Positions 53,797 to 64,000 of a stretch of DNA of 64,000 nt are shown piece by piece. The position numbers were made by a program, and so were the translations under genes. Position 1 is the stretch's first letter. The number at the start of each line of letters is the position of its first letter. The notes below the pieces were generated by a model, which searched no databases, was not told the DNA's origin, and saw nothing but the letters and a program-made list of their open reading frames with translations. Origin of the DNA: Cydia pomonella. Lineage: Eukaryota; Arthropoda; Insecta; Lepidoptera; Tortricidae. The stretch spans positions 310,001-374,000 of the forward strand of contig NW_026907806.1 in NCBI RefSeq assembly GCF_033807575.1, given 5' to 3'.

Positions 53797-54470
53797 GTAC
53801 GGTTCGCAATATTACGTAATTTTTACTAGCCCTGCCAAGTGTGGGGGTGAATTTTGATTTGCGTTAATGTTTATATTTTTGGTTTTTAGCACTTTCCATA
53901 AAACTTTTCCTGATGGAACAATCTTTTAATATGTTGCTTTCAAGATGTTAAGCGACCATACATATAACAATAGTCAATAATATTCGTTTGAGGAATCAGT
54001 GCTAATTATAAGTATTTCGTCAATTGTACGGTTCGCAATATTACGTAATTTTTACTAGCCCTGCCAAGTGTGGGGGTGAATTTTGATTTGCGTTAATGTT
54101 TATATTTTTGGTTTTTAGCATTTTCCGAAAAAGTTTTCCTGGTGGAACAATCTTTTAATATGTTGCTTTCAAGATGTTAAGCGACCATACATATAACAAT
54201 AGTCAATAATATTCGTTTGAGGAATCAGTGCTAATTATAAGTATTTCGTCAATTGTACGGTTCGCAATATTACGTAATTTTTACTAGCCCTGCCAAGTGT
54301 GGGGGTGAATTTTGATTTGCGTTAATGTTTATATTTTTGGTTTTTAGCATTTTCCGAAAAAGTTTTCCTGGTGGAACAATCTTTTAATATGTTGCTTTCA
54401 AGATGTTAAGCGACCGTACATATAACAATAATATTGGTTTGAGGAATCAGTGCTAATTATAAGTACAATT
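53797..54470 (+). repeat. Tandem repeat, 229-bp unit, three copies
   Basis: TGTACGGTTCGCAATATTAC recurs at 53797, 54026 and 54255. Units 2 and 3 share GCATTTTCCGAAAAAGTTTT and GGTGGAACAATC where unit 1 has CACTTTCCATAAAACTTTTC and GATGG. Unit 3 has lost TAGTCA near its end. Confidence 0.95.
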
Positions 54471-55934
54471 GTAAACACAAAAAAAATATCTGAAAGGACT
54501 CCGAAAACGAAGAAATCTGTTGATGGAAAGTTATTAAGGGTGACGAAACAGCAAACATTTTTCTGGTTCATTTCAGAGTGACACTGTCATTTTAGAGTTA
54601 GAGATAAAATCTGAAATTATAGTAAATTCCCACCTGATTTTATTCCAGAAATACAGTCCAATTGTAAACATTTTGTTCATCCAGGTTTCACAAGTATAAA
54701 TATGGGAATAAAACCACGAGAGAATCATTAGCACAAAGCAAACAGCGAAGAAACATTTATCCATCTACGAGTACGTATTATTTTACTCACAAATCAGGAG
54801 TTTATTTAATTCTATAATATGATTGTAGGTAGATACGGTAGAAGTAAGCATTGCGAGAAAATGTTTAGGTATGTCGGTATATACTTTTGCGATGAGTAAA
54901 AACATTTCCCATTAGTAATGAATTAATATTATCAGCATAATTAGTATTATCTGATGCAAAATCATTATTGTATGTTATTATTATGTTTTGATTATGTTAT
55001 GTTAATTAATTATGTTAATTATATGCATGTGGTTTAAGAATATTTTACGCCTTAAGGGCAGTTTATAATGGACAACCATTTTAGAAAATCTGTATTACCT
55101 TGATATAACAAAACAATAAAGAAATTGAAATTCATTTACAAATTTGAAATGCGATGATTTGTAATAATTCCATACGAATAAATAACTTTTGCAATTTCCT
55201 CTAAAAATCTAAATGTAATCGTGTTCTGCACCGTGTTTTTTTTTCCGTTAATTTCAAGGGTGCATTCTTGAGCTTAAATTAAGTAACTTTCTCTTTTTTT
55301 TTTCTTTTTATCTTATAAGGCCCTCACGTAGTATGCACCTGCCTTAGGACCTGTTTTCATATTGATTAGTATTTAGTACGAGTGTGTACATTTACTACTA
55401 AACGTAAATTCTATCTCGGACGATTGACGTTCGAAATGACATTGATATGTCATAGTTTTCAATTGTTTGGTTGAATTCAATGTAATGCCCGTGTTACAAC
55501 AACGCTATATGCAACATTTAATAACTTTTTATAACAAAAAAGCGTTTTTTTTTAATTAATTATTCCATTTAGTTTCCTTAAACGTACTTACCCATACCCC
55601 GGAGTTAACGGAATTCAATAAAAACACGGTGTATAAGGAAAAGTATTAAATCACGGTAAATTAATGTTAGCATCAAAGTGAACAAAATCTTGCCAATACC
55701 CTTTCAATGTATTTTGCAATTCGTAAGCCTCCAGAATCTTCCTGTATACACTGAAATATATTTTCTCAATTCATAAGTCAAATAAAATGGAGCCGATCAG
55801 CATTTATTATTGAAGTAATATTGACTGGCGTTTGTGTGAGTTGGAAGAACAATCATTCTTGTGAAATACATTTTGAACAAAGTAAGTTATTAATACATAA
55901 CGAAGGGAACAGTTAAACTGCAGTTTTATTCTTC
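54471..55934. other. No gene called; signal-like frame on minus strand
   Basis: 54573-54764 (minus) begins MDKCFFAVCFVLMILSWFYS, which resembles a secretory signal, but the continuation has no family, cysteine pattern or clear splice sites. The rest is AT-rich with a LINE-like AACAATAAAGAAATTGAAAT at 55110. Confidence 0.35.
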
Positions 55935-56120
55935 AAGGCATAATACAATGCGCTTATGAACGTGAAATAAAGCTACAGCGGCTCTAACCCTACACTTCTG
56001 ACCAGAGAAGATTTAAATCCCTCCTGAATCGTAGGAGTGTATCCCATTATGGGACTGGAAAGAAACTTGGCGGCACACATCTTTTCAAAACATCACATCT
56101 TATAACTAACATGTATTAAA
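55935..56120. repeat. Dispersed repeat F, copy 2
   Basis: Matches 45428-45618 over its length (TACAATGCGCTTATGAACGT; CACACATCTTTTCAAAACAT). Confidence 0.7.
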
Positions 56121-56164
56121 TAAAATAATACAATTTAAATAATTTAAATTCATCATTTTAATCT

Positions 56165-56245
56165 TTTTCTTCTTCTTTTTCTTTCTCGCGTTGTCCCGGC
56201 ATTTTGCCACGGCTCATGGGGGCCCGGGGTCTGCTTGACAACTAT
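56165..56245 (-). mobile_element. SINE-A tail fragment
   Basis: Complement of the SINE-A 3' end: TCTCGCGTTGTCCCGGCATT and GGCCCGGGGTCTGCTTGACA. Confidence 0.8.
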
Positions 56246-57599
56246 TAATTATATTAAAATTTTACGAAAATAATAAATGGCCTTCCGAAACACATACAAG
56301 ATTTATACCTATCTAACTCTAAATCAATTAAAAAAGTTAAAAATTATTTCATATCAAATAATTACGACTACATTTTGTAAACATATATTTGCTTTGTTAT
56401 ATAAATTAGTTTAATAAGTCCGAACCCTTGCTGTAATTAAGCCATTCATGACTTTAGCAGTAAGTAAACATGGAACACTGAGATTTTTTTTAAAACGAAT
56501 TGGAACTTTAATGAAAAAAAATATATATATATATATAGGTTTAATAATTATTAACTACTAATAATTATTAAGTATGTATATTATGTTTGTAGTAAATTTA
56601 GAAATTGGAGGTTTATACTTTTTTTATACATGTAGCTCAAACATTATAACAATCCTCAAGACATATTCGTATCACAGATTCCTAAACGAATCACTCTACC
56701 CAATTTATCTTTACTATGGCACATATAAAGGACACAAATTGTATCAGCCCAAATAAAACACAGTAATGGCAAACAGGGGAAATAGGGTAGCAAAAGGATT
56801 TTCGTGGACAAATCAATATACTAGTAAATACATTAGTTTAGAGGCATGCACGCCTTAGAGACGTGACCTAATTTTCAAAAAACAAAACCATTTCACTTTA
56901 CAATCTTATCCCGAAACTCTTACAAACGAATATGAGTTTTATGTCTTATAAAACACAGTTCAAGACGACAGCAAAGATGTTTGTGGGAATAAAATCGAGA
57001 AGAACAATGCCAATACAGCTGAGCCAGCCAAACATAAACCTTTTAGCGTTGACATAAAAAGCATTTCAATGGGACAGAATAAATTTGCGCGCGTTTGTAC
57101 TGATTTTTTTTTACCGTCATTTAAAAAGGAACTTTACTCCATTTGTTATAAAGTGTTATTTAGAATGTTTACTGGTATCGATAAAGGCCTTTGGTTTCAA
57201 TCATTGGAAATGTGACACTGCCATTTCTGGACACTTCCAAATCTTCGACACTTTTCCTCTGACAATTATGTTAATCCTTTACGTTTACTTCCAAAATGTC
57301 ACAAGTCTCTATCAATACTTAACTTGATACGATGTTATTGAAATTGTGATTGAATGTGATTTTTATTCGTAAGGAAAAACGGTTTGGATAACGTGGGGAG
57401 TTGTTTATAGGATTCGTAGATTTGTGGTAAATGTTTTGCCGATATTCTTATGTAATGGGGCGAGTTTTCTTCGGTCATTGTGTTTGATTATTACCGGCCG
57501 ACATTTTGTTCAGGTTTCGTAATTTATCATAAAAAGGGGGTAAAACCTGCCTTATAAATATTTGTTACCTACACTAAAATTTATTCAATTAATTTCCTC
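56246..57599. other. No gene called
   Basis: Open frames of 60-80 codons (56574, 57085) are Tyr/Phe-rich with no family. (TA)n at 56520-56538. Confidence 0.4.
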
Positions 57600-57757
57600 C
57601 ATACTTTTCATACGGTTTTCAACTGGTTTTGATAGGACCTTGGCGATCGTCTTGGTGATTGGATTCATTTTATTTCGCGTGCACTGATAAGCGTGAGTGA
57701 TCTTCAAGGTCGAATCAAAATAAGATCGAAACCGTACCAAGTTATTAAATCAGTGCT
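57600..57757. mobile_element. MITE family K, copy 3
   Basis: Arms GGTTTTGATAGGACCTTGGC and TTCAAGGTCGAATCAAAATA with outer CATACGGTTTT / GAAACCGTACC. Confidence 0.65.
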
Positions 57758-57803
57758 CTCAAAATCATCTAGTTTTTAAGCCAAATATCCCTCTTGCATT
57801 GTT

Positions 57804-57903
57804 GTAAATCTCTGGAGTTGCAAGGATCCATAGGTTACGGAGACTACTTACCATCAGGCGGGCTATATGCTTGTAATGTGTGCCACCGACGTAGTATAAA
57901 AAA
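57804..57903 (+). mobile_element. Retroelement C copy, 5'-truncated
   Basis: CTCTGGAGTTGCAAGGATCC to CACCGACGTAGTATAAAAAA. Confidence 0.8.
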
Positions 57904-57949
57904 ATGCTATAAGTATAATCTGTTTTTGTCAAAAAAAAAACCAAATACA

Positions 57950-58125
57950 AATAGGTTGCGTCGTTTAATCACAGATTTCCTATGGCCATCTCCTGTCTCC
58001 ATCATCAGATCAGCTCGATGGTACAATAATATTTCATTTCCACCCCACTTACATACATATGCAAAATTTCGGCTCAATTGGAAATAGGCAAGTGGGTCAA
58101 ATTTAGCTTATAAGACCCACACGAA
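57950..58125 (-). repeat. Dispersed repeat Y, uninterrupted copy
   Basis: The minus strand reads CAATTGAGCCGAAATTTTGC, then ATTATTGTACCATCGAGCTG and GATGATGGAGACAGGAGATG, joining the two parts separated at 30791. Confidence 0.75.
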
Positions 58126-58143
58126 CCAACCCACCAACCCACA

Positions 58144-58244
58144 TAGGTACAGTCGAGTTCATAAATATGTATACATTTTTTTACCTTACTCCAAAGGATT
58201 AAGGTGAAGAAATATATACATATTTATGAACTCGACTGTACCTA
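58144..58244. mobile_element. 101-bp MITE with perfect 30-bp arms
   Basis: TAGGTACAGTCGAGTTCATA with AATATGTATA at the left; the exact complement at the right. No mismatch in 30 bp, so a recent insertion. Confidence 0.9.
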
Positions 58245-58697
58245 CATACTAACAGGGCAAGTTAAATAAAAGCTTATAAAATTACGTGCTAACAGGGAAA
58301 ACAACAAATCCCAACCTCGTGCGTGTCAAATAGGGTTCGTCGCAATAATGACGTCAGCTATAAAAAACGAAACTATCGAATAAGGTGCACATCCAATAAT
58401 TCACGGCGGGATAAGTCCCGGGGTGACCCCACGATAAAGAGATTAGGACACAGTCCAATGCACACAGATGTTGCAGGAAAGTTAGGATTGTTGACTTGTG
58501 GAAATGCTTTAAAGGTTTAAGTGCTGTAAGGTTTAAGTGGTGTAAGTGCTGTTTTTGTATTTTTCTAAACAATTTCAAGATGTCACCCGCGTGACATGTT
58601 TCGGAGAGCCTACGTCTTCTTTCTCGATGAACGAGTGACTAAGAACATGTGAGTTTAAACCGTAAAATTAGTTTTATGTTAGAATGTCTATGACGTA
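58245..58697. other. No gene; short direct repeats at 58508-58555
   Basis: AGGTTTAAGTGCTGTA recurs about two and a half times with a GTGGTGT variant. The rest is unassigned. Confidence 0.5.
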
Positions 58698-58972
58698 TGA
58701 CGACCAGTTTGGCCTAGTTGGTAGTGACCCTGCCTATGAAGCCGATGGTCCCGGGTTCAAATCCTGGTAAGGGCATTTATTCGTGTGATGAGCATGGATA
58801 TTTGTTCCTCATGGGTGTTTCCTATGTATTTAAGTATTTATAAATATTTATATATTATATATATCGTTGTCTAAGTACCCTCAACACAAGCCTTATTGAG
58901 CTTACTGTGGGACTTAGTCAATTTGTGTAATAATGTCCTATAATATTTATTTATTTTATTTATTTATTTTAT
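58698..58972 (+). mobile_element. SINE-B copy
   Basis: Box A TTTGGCCTAGTTGGTAG, box B CGGGTTCAAATCCTGG, tail (TTTAT)n. It has lost CTGAGT in TTGTTCC..CATGGG. Confidence 0.9.
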
Positions 58973-59026
58973 GTCTCACAACAGGTTCAATTCCATCAAA
59001 TAAATATTCCATGAACAATTTTTACA

Positions 59027-59237
59027 GAACATATGGTGCTACATTACCACACTAGTGCGATAATTAGCACATTACGTACTCGTGTAGAAATTTTAAAGGT
59101 TGTATGTAAAACGTTGTACGATGCATGTGCGAATAGGTAATTCGCAACTCGTGTTGATTTAAAACACTTCCTTCGGTCGTGTTTTAATTTATTGCCACTC
59201 GTTTCGAATTTTCTATTTTTCGCACTTGTATCTACTA
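59027..59237 (+). mobile_element. MITE family H, copy 3, with target duplication
   Basis: Begins GAACATATGGTGCTACATTA and ends CGCACTTGTATCTACTA. It is flanked by TTACA (59022-59026 and 59238-59242); copy B shows the empty site TTTTTAACATTG. Confidence 0.85.
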
Positions 59238-59269
59238 TTACATTGTCATTGTTAGTAATTAAACGATTT

Positions 59270-59341
59270 ACTACAAACAAACCTTACTTTTATTAGTTCA
59301 TAATACTTCTTATAAACTAGTTTAAGTAAGTTTGTTTGTAG
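59270..59341. repeat. Hairpin element in copy A (twin at 59697-59769)
   Basis: ACTACAAACAAA..CTTACT pairs with AGTAAGTTTGTTTGTAGT; the loop side has TTCATAATACTTCTTATAAA. The twin in copy B has one more A on each side, keeping the arms complementary. Confidence 0.75.
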
Positions 59342-59345
59342 TATT

Positions 59346-59613
59346 TTGACGACCGGTTTGGCCTAGTGGGTAGTGACCCTGCCTACGAAGCTGATGGTCC
59401 CGGGTTCAAATCCTGGTAAGGGCATTTATTCGTGTGATGAGCATGGATATTTGTTCCGGAGTCATGGGTGTTTTCTATGTATTTAAGTATTTATAAATAT
59501 TTATATATTATATATATCGTTGTCTAAGTACCCTCAACACAAGCCTTAATGAGCTTACTGTGGGACTTAGTCAGTTTGTGTAATAATGTCCTATAATGTT
59601 CTATAATAATATT
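59346..59613 (+). mobile_element. SINE-B with 7-bp target duplication
   Basis: Full element between TAGTATT (59339-59345) and TAGTATT (59614-59620); copy B shows the empty site TAATATT. Box A TTTGGCCTAGTGGGTAG, box B CGGGTTCAAATCCTGG. Confidence 0.95.
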
Positions 59614-59793
59614 TAGTATTATTTAATTTATAAGCTATTTAAATAAATATGCCTTGAACATTTTTAACATTGTGATTGTCAGTAGTTAAACGATTTACTA
59701 CAAACAAAACTTACTAAAACTAGTTCATAATACTTCTTATAAACTATTTCAAGTAAGTTTTGTTTGTAATATTATTTAAATTATAGGCTATTT

Positions 59794-60679
59794 AAAAAAG
59801 TTTAACTACCTATTTATTGCGAAACGTATTTTTTTTACTACAGCGTTATAACAGAGACGTATCCCGTGACGTCTCAAGATAATGTAATGAATTTCTTCAT
59901 AATATGACTTTTACTCGTTCAGATTTCCAATAATTGAAATTGCCGAAAGATGTTAGAATATTTATTTTCCGTGTAGCTATTGTCGACTGTTGTTAAGAAT
60001 TTTTTTGCAAGTAACTATTTCTGGTCGATTTAATTTTTTTTTTAAAAGGCGGACTTAAATAAAAATATCACCTTCGTGACACACTATGGTTTCACGCGTC
60101 ACAGACTTAACAATGTAAACGCAGCAACAATTATTCTCCCCTACGTGGATCCTGTTCTCCCCTACGTGTAGAGGGTGATTTTCGAGTAGGATAAAGAGAT
60201 TAGCATAGCTCAGTGGATACAGATGTTGTACATTGCAATGAAAAGTGTAGAATTGGAGGGCGTTATAAAAAGTAGGATGAAGATTGAAACTGTTTAAAGG
60301 GTTCAGATTTTGTAAATGTGAAAATGAGAACATTAACCAGTGACCCACTTTTCGCTACAAAGCAAAAAATACATGCTCATAGCGCGTAGCTCACGCTGGA
60401 AGTGAAAGTTTTAAATTATTTTGCATTTAACAAATAAAACAAATAACTTGTCCCCGTTTTCAGACTTTAAGGAATTCAAAAGGAATATTTAGGACAAAAA
60501 AGATTTTTTTATACTTACGCTTTTATCCACATTTTAGCAACATTTGTGGCATCCTGCAAGTATTTATATGCATATACACGTAAGGTAAGGAGTCACAAAT
60601 TCCTAGAGTACGTATCCGGAAACGTTATTAGAACATTCAGAATCTAAATTTGATTTGATATAACTTTTAATCAAGATCA
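59794..60679. other. No gene called
   Basis: Small direct repeat CTCCCCTACGTG at 60136 and 60155. A 97-codon minus frame (60055-60348) has no domain. Confidence 0.4.
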
Positions 60680-60838
60680 GGGGGCCCAGCCTAGATGACA
60701 AACGTACATCAAGAAACTCCAAAACGAAAATAAATAAAAATCTGGATGACAAATGCTCCGAAAAGTCCCGTGAATATTTCCATACATTACTAAAGTTTCG
60801 ATTGACGTTTTAAATGAACATTTCTGCTAGGCCCCCAG
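60680..60838. mobile_element. Possible MITE (GGGGGCCCAGC...GCTAGGCCCCC)
   Basis: Short imperfect terminal inverted repeats GGGGGCCCAGCCTAGAT and TGCTAGGCCCCCAGAT, with inner ACAAACGT / ACGTTT. Confidence 0.5.
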
Positions 60839-62105
60839 ATAGAATCCAGCTTCGCTACCCTTGACTGCACAATAATTTGTGGACTAAAGTAGGTGGCGAC
60901 GTATCGCAATAAATCATCGCTACTTTCCTCAGATAACATGATAGGGGAAGCCGGTCTCGGACATCGGAACCGAAAGAATAGAAATAATGGGATTTTCTAA
61001 AATCGATGCAATTATATAAAAAGGAATGGTGGTGATAACAATTGGTGGCTTTTTAATAATTTGTAAAAAAAGATTTTTGGGTGTACCTAAGGCGATGACG
61101 TGTCATAAATCTTTTATTTCGCGGTAAAACTTCAATAACATACAGAAGAATATATATTACAAAAAAAGATTAAAACATATTGACATTGTTTACCACAAAA
61201 TGGGCTCGACTCAGCATAATGCTGATCTGAAGGTCGGCGCTGATCTTCCGGCGAGACCATTTGTGGGCCATGATTGCAACTGTACGGCACGGTAAAACTG
61301 AACGCATCCGACTGAACTTGCGACAGCTACTAGCGCCATCTAAATGTATGACAGAAATGACATAATCTAAGACGCGTGTCGAAATTAATCATCCCCACTA
61401 TCCTCAGATATCACGATAAGGGAATCTGGTCTCGGACATCGGGACCGAGAGAACGGTGGGAATTTTAAAATAAATACAATTATAAATAAATAAATTTTCT
61501 TTATTCAGATAATGGATCCTCCATTGGGGTTAGGTACAAAGTGACTTAAAATCTATTGTTAATATTTAAAAAAATTAATTAAACTAATGAAATAAGAATT
61601 CGCAATAAATTAGATTATAACTCTCAGTAAATAAATAAATTAAATTAAAATTCGCAATATTATAAATAAATTAACTAAAAATTCACAATAAAATAACTAA
61701 ACTAAATTAGTATTGCCATTCAGCGAGGGAATGCTGCCAGCATCTTTGGCACAATGCCGCGGGGGCCTTATTTAGATATATTTTAATTTAGATTAGTTTT
61801 TACCATTTTGTTTTATTATGTGCTGTATGTTTCCCATTAAATGTAATTGCGTAAAAAACTAAATTAAAAATTAAATTATAAACCTTATAAAAGAGATTAG
61901 CTGTAAATATAATAGGTGATTCTTAAAACATAATGTCTAAGTATAATTAAAGAGTTTTTGACTGTCTTGACTGAGCAATCATTTGTGGACTGTAGGCGGC
62001 GACGTGTCGAAATGAATCATCGTGATAACGACACGATAGGGGAGGCTCGGACTCGGACACTGCGAGAATAGGAATAATGGGATTTTCACAGCGAATCAAT
62101 GCCAT
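60839..62105 (+). repeat. Three diverged copies of a ~150-bp repeat
   Basis: Copies at about 60861-61018, 61368-61480 and 61966-62105 share GACGTRTCGMAAT, AATCATC, ACGATAGGGGA, GGTCTCGGACATCGG or CGGACTCGGACACTGCG and AATAATGGGATTTT. Between them are a palindrome-rich GC patch (61200-61340), AT-rich runs and a LINE tail (61706). Confidence 0.7.
61706..61786 (+). pseudogene. LINE ORF C-terminal remnant (RISIAIQRGNAAS family)
   Basis: Reads ISIAIQRGNAASIFGTMPRG then PYLDIF and TAA. The same tail as at 42905-43110, preserved for 26 codons only, then an AT-rich 3' UTR of the same style. Confidence 0.75.
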
Positions 62106-62324
62106 TATAAAACATATAGAACACAAAACATTTCCTTTACTTTTACTAATTTTATAACTATGTAGGAATTTTACAACGAGCAAACTTTTTATGAACAATA
62201 TCAACAATACTATGTTCATCGTCACATCTGTTTAAAAATGGCATTGCAGTTATACCCATAACTGCAGATTTATTTATCACAGTTTTGAATGATTCCCTAG
62301 TCTTACTAGTCTAGTTTCACTAGT
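62106..62324. other. No recognisable feature
   Basis: Short repeat TCTTACTAGTC / TTTCACTAGTC near 62300-62325. Confidence 0.4.
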
Positions 62325-62505
62325 CTTAAACCGACCGGGATATGGACCGTGATTACCTTTTATATTGTTTTTTTGAGTTCCCGATATTTTGACGCAGCTA
62401 CATGCGTATGTTAGTCCTAAACAAGATGTATGTAGCTGCGTCGAAATATCGGAAGCTCAAAAACAATATAGAAGTTAATCATGGTCCATATCCCGGTCGT
62501 TTAAG
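62325..62505. mobile_element. Hairpin MITE, ~80-bp arms
   Basis: Left arm CTTAAACCGACCGGGATATG to CGCAGCTACATGCGTATG; right arm ATGTATGTAGCTGCGTCGAA to CATATCCCGGTCGTTTAAG. Near-complete pairing with a short loop, few mismatches. Confidence 0.9.
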
Positions 62506-62589
62506 TCAAGATTTATGTATACTATCTGTAGGTGAAAAACAAAAATTGTTATTATTAAAAAAAAAATCTGTCCACGCTGAACTGAACTT

Positions 62590-62779
62590 TGGAATGAAAT
62601 GTCACTCACGGTATTTCCGGACCTGACGCCGCAGGGGATATTAGTGGGTATTCTTCTCCACTTCCTCTGGCTAGCAGAGGGAGTTACGGGAGGAATGAGT
62701 CCCACATACCACCTCCCAATGAGCTTCCCCAGCCCGGGGGTGAGATGCGTAAATGCATTTACCACTGCGTCAAAAAAAA
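62590..62779 (+). mobile_element. Retroelement 3' end (GGGGGTGAGATGCGTAAATG)
   Basis: GGACCTGACGCCGCAGGGGA, GCTTCCCCAGCCCGGGGGTG, ATGCGTAAATGCATTTACC, then CTGCGTC and an A-run. Shares its end with 43240-43375. Frames of about 100 codons on both strands here have no recognisable domain. Confidence 0.6.
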
Positions 62780-62781
62780 AT

Positions 62782-62846
62782 GGTAACGCACTTGCAACCC
62801 CTCTGGTATTGCAGGTGTCCATGGTCTACGGTAATTGCTTACCATC
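62782..62846 (+). mobile_element. Retroelement C fragment
   Basis: AACGCACTTGCAACCCCTCT then TATTGCAGGTGTCCATGG and TGCTTACCATCA. No A-tail is left. Confidence 0.6.
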
Positions 62847-63648
62847 ATTCATAATTAAGCACCTACATTGTTACTTTCAAAGGTTAAATACCAAATAAGA
62901 ATTAATTAAATTAGAACCAAACTAAGTGTAAACCAAGTCTCTTATTCGAGACTACAACACTATAGGGGATCGAATAGCACCCCAAGCCATTAGTGGGCTA
63001 AATAAGGGTTCATTTAATAAAGATAAAGAAAAGATGGCGCCGATAGAGTGGCTTTTATCGCTTCTTGCTTGCGAGAATTGAAGCTGGGAAAAGTGCTGAG
63101 TGTGACTTTGTAGAGATTTATGTTTCGATATGATACAAACGTATAACAGCAAGCGTTGGGCCAGCTGTAAGGATTATTTTATTATATTTACGAAATTATA
63201 ATTTAGTATTTTTTGTGCCCATCGTATTTAAAGAGTTTTAACCTTTGGTATGCTTACGAGCAGATCTGCTCCATATGTATTCAACCAAATTCAACTTAAA
63301 CATGAAGATGTCATGGTCGCTGAATAAATGGCAAATTTTTGACAGCCGCATACGAAAGGTCAAGGGAAAATAAATTACTATTCTCTAACAAGTAAAAAAG
63401 AGCTCGTTTTGATAGAAACCCTAACATCTAAAAACAGTCGTGTCTCTGCTAAAATAGATATTTATGCATCTGTTTCGTAATGTCCAAGTAAAGTCCTGAA
63501 TAATCTACTTGCCACTTATCTGACGAATAAAGTCATCGTTGGCGTTTCGCAATCTTCAAATAAGCTTTGGGTTTCACAATCTTCAAATAGGTTTAAGGTG
63601 CTAAGTTATGCAGGATGTTTGATCTGGCAGTTAAGTTATTAGTTATTT
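62847..63648. other. No recognisable feature
   Basis: A short local duplication GTTTCGCAATCTTCAAATA / TTTCACAATCTTCAAATA at 63545 and 63571. Otherwise unassigned. Confidence 0.45.
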
Positions 63649-63781
63649 GAAAGGCCAGGTCAAGAGCACCCTAGACCGGCGAGCGTGTATGAGGAATGTT
63701 ATGAAAGTGAAGGAAGCGAAAGAGGTACGTCAGGATCGTAGCAAGTGGAAATCCGTGGTCTCTGCCTACCCCTCCGGGTAA
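63649..63781 (+). pseudogene. LINE ORF C-terminal remnant, 5'-truncated
   Basis: Reads KGQVKSTLDRRACMRNVMKV, then KEAKEVRQDRSKWKSVVSAY and PSG before TAA at 63779. The same family as 53183, truncated within the coding region. Confidence 0.8.
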
Positions 63782-64000
63782 TAGGCATGATTATATGTAT
63801 GTACGTATTTTCTTTTGTTTTTAGCTATCCAATAATTCACTAAGGCTTTTTGAAACAGACGCTTAAACTCATATACATATTATTATATATTCAATGGCAT
63901 GCATTAGAAATACTATATTGTTCGCCAAACACTGGCCAATTGTGAGTATTTTCACGCACTTTATAAATAAATAAATAAATAAATATGATAGGACGTTATT
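63782..64000. other. Non-coding end of window
   Basis: ATGTATGTACG microsatellite-like patch after the LINE; (AAAT)n at 63965-63984. No gene. Confidence 0.5.

Larger units (their letters stand above)
58998..59793. repeat. Tandem duplication of about 153 bp, one copy expanded
   Basis: Copy A (58998-59640) and copy B (59641-59793) share AAATAAATATKCC, GTTAAACGATTTACTACAAA, the hairpin described separately, and ATTATTTAAWTTATARGCTA. Copy A additionally holds a MITE-H and a SINE-B. Removing these with their target duplications leaves about 152 bp, equal to copy B. Confidence 0.9.

Noticed and set aside
54573..54764. Minus-strand peptide with signal-like start
   Set aside because: The hydrophobic start is suggestive, but the rest shows no cysteine pattern, no family and only a weak GTGGGA donor; kept only as a note.
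62475..62898. Overlapping frames of ~100-115 codons on both strands
   Set aside because: They cover a GC-rich retroelement end that also occurs at 43240; no protein domain.

Overview
This window reads as a piece of an AT-rich lepidopteran (moth or butterfly) nuclear genome that is almost entirely non-coding. The organism call rests on repeats of types common in Lepidoptera: two tRNA-headed SINE families, many short hairpin DNA elements (MITEs), 3' ends of several LINE families, and the dispersed repeat carrying GGGTTCCGTA termini with (CCGT)n. No long open reading frame occurs on either strand, and no real tRNA, rRNA operon or CRISPR array was seen.

The best candidate gene is one exon at 37572-37679 (+). 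It has a polypyrimidine tract and acceptor, a 5' leader with two tiny upstream ORFs, an ATG in good context, a 19-residue signal peptide and a phase-1 GTAAGC donor. The remaining window to the right would then be intron or intergenic sequence. The product cannot be named. A possible promoter lies about 570 bp upstream. A small minus-strand frame at 11193-11405 is a weaker exon candidate. LINE coding remnants occur at 2859, 22577, 42905, 53183, 61706 and 63649.

Layout. 0-5 kb: SINE-A copies, a LINE 3' end, a GC-rich repeat and MITEs. 5.1-8.3 kb: a hairpin element, a 106-bp tandem array and a 2-kb foldback structure of inverted 120-bp monomers. 10-20 kb: tRNA-headed repeats, the (CCGT)n repeat and an older repeat split by a 480-bp MITE. 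20-31 kb: a LINE remnant, MITEs, a repeat carrying a 5S-rRNA-like internal promoter segment, and a TCATAA-rich repeat. 31-36 kb: the first two of four 191-bp MITEs, then about 1.5 kb of apparently single-copy sequence leading to the signal-peptide exon. 38-42 kb: two LINE 3' UTRs containing serial stem-loops. 42-53 kb: SINEs, near-perfect hairpins, and a MITE holding a 26-bp minisatellite. 53-64 kb: a 3 x 229-bp tandem repeat, paired SINE-B copies, a tandem duplication with two dated insertions, a diverged triplicate repeat and LINE tails.

The interest lies in transposon biology rather than in a gene system: nested insertions with readable empty sites, satellite formation inside mobile elements, and possibly structured LINE 3' UTRs. 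All family assignments were made by eye; no database search was possible.
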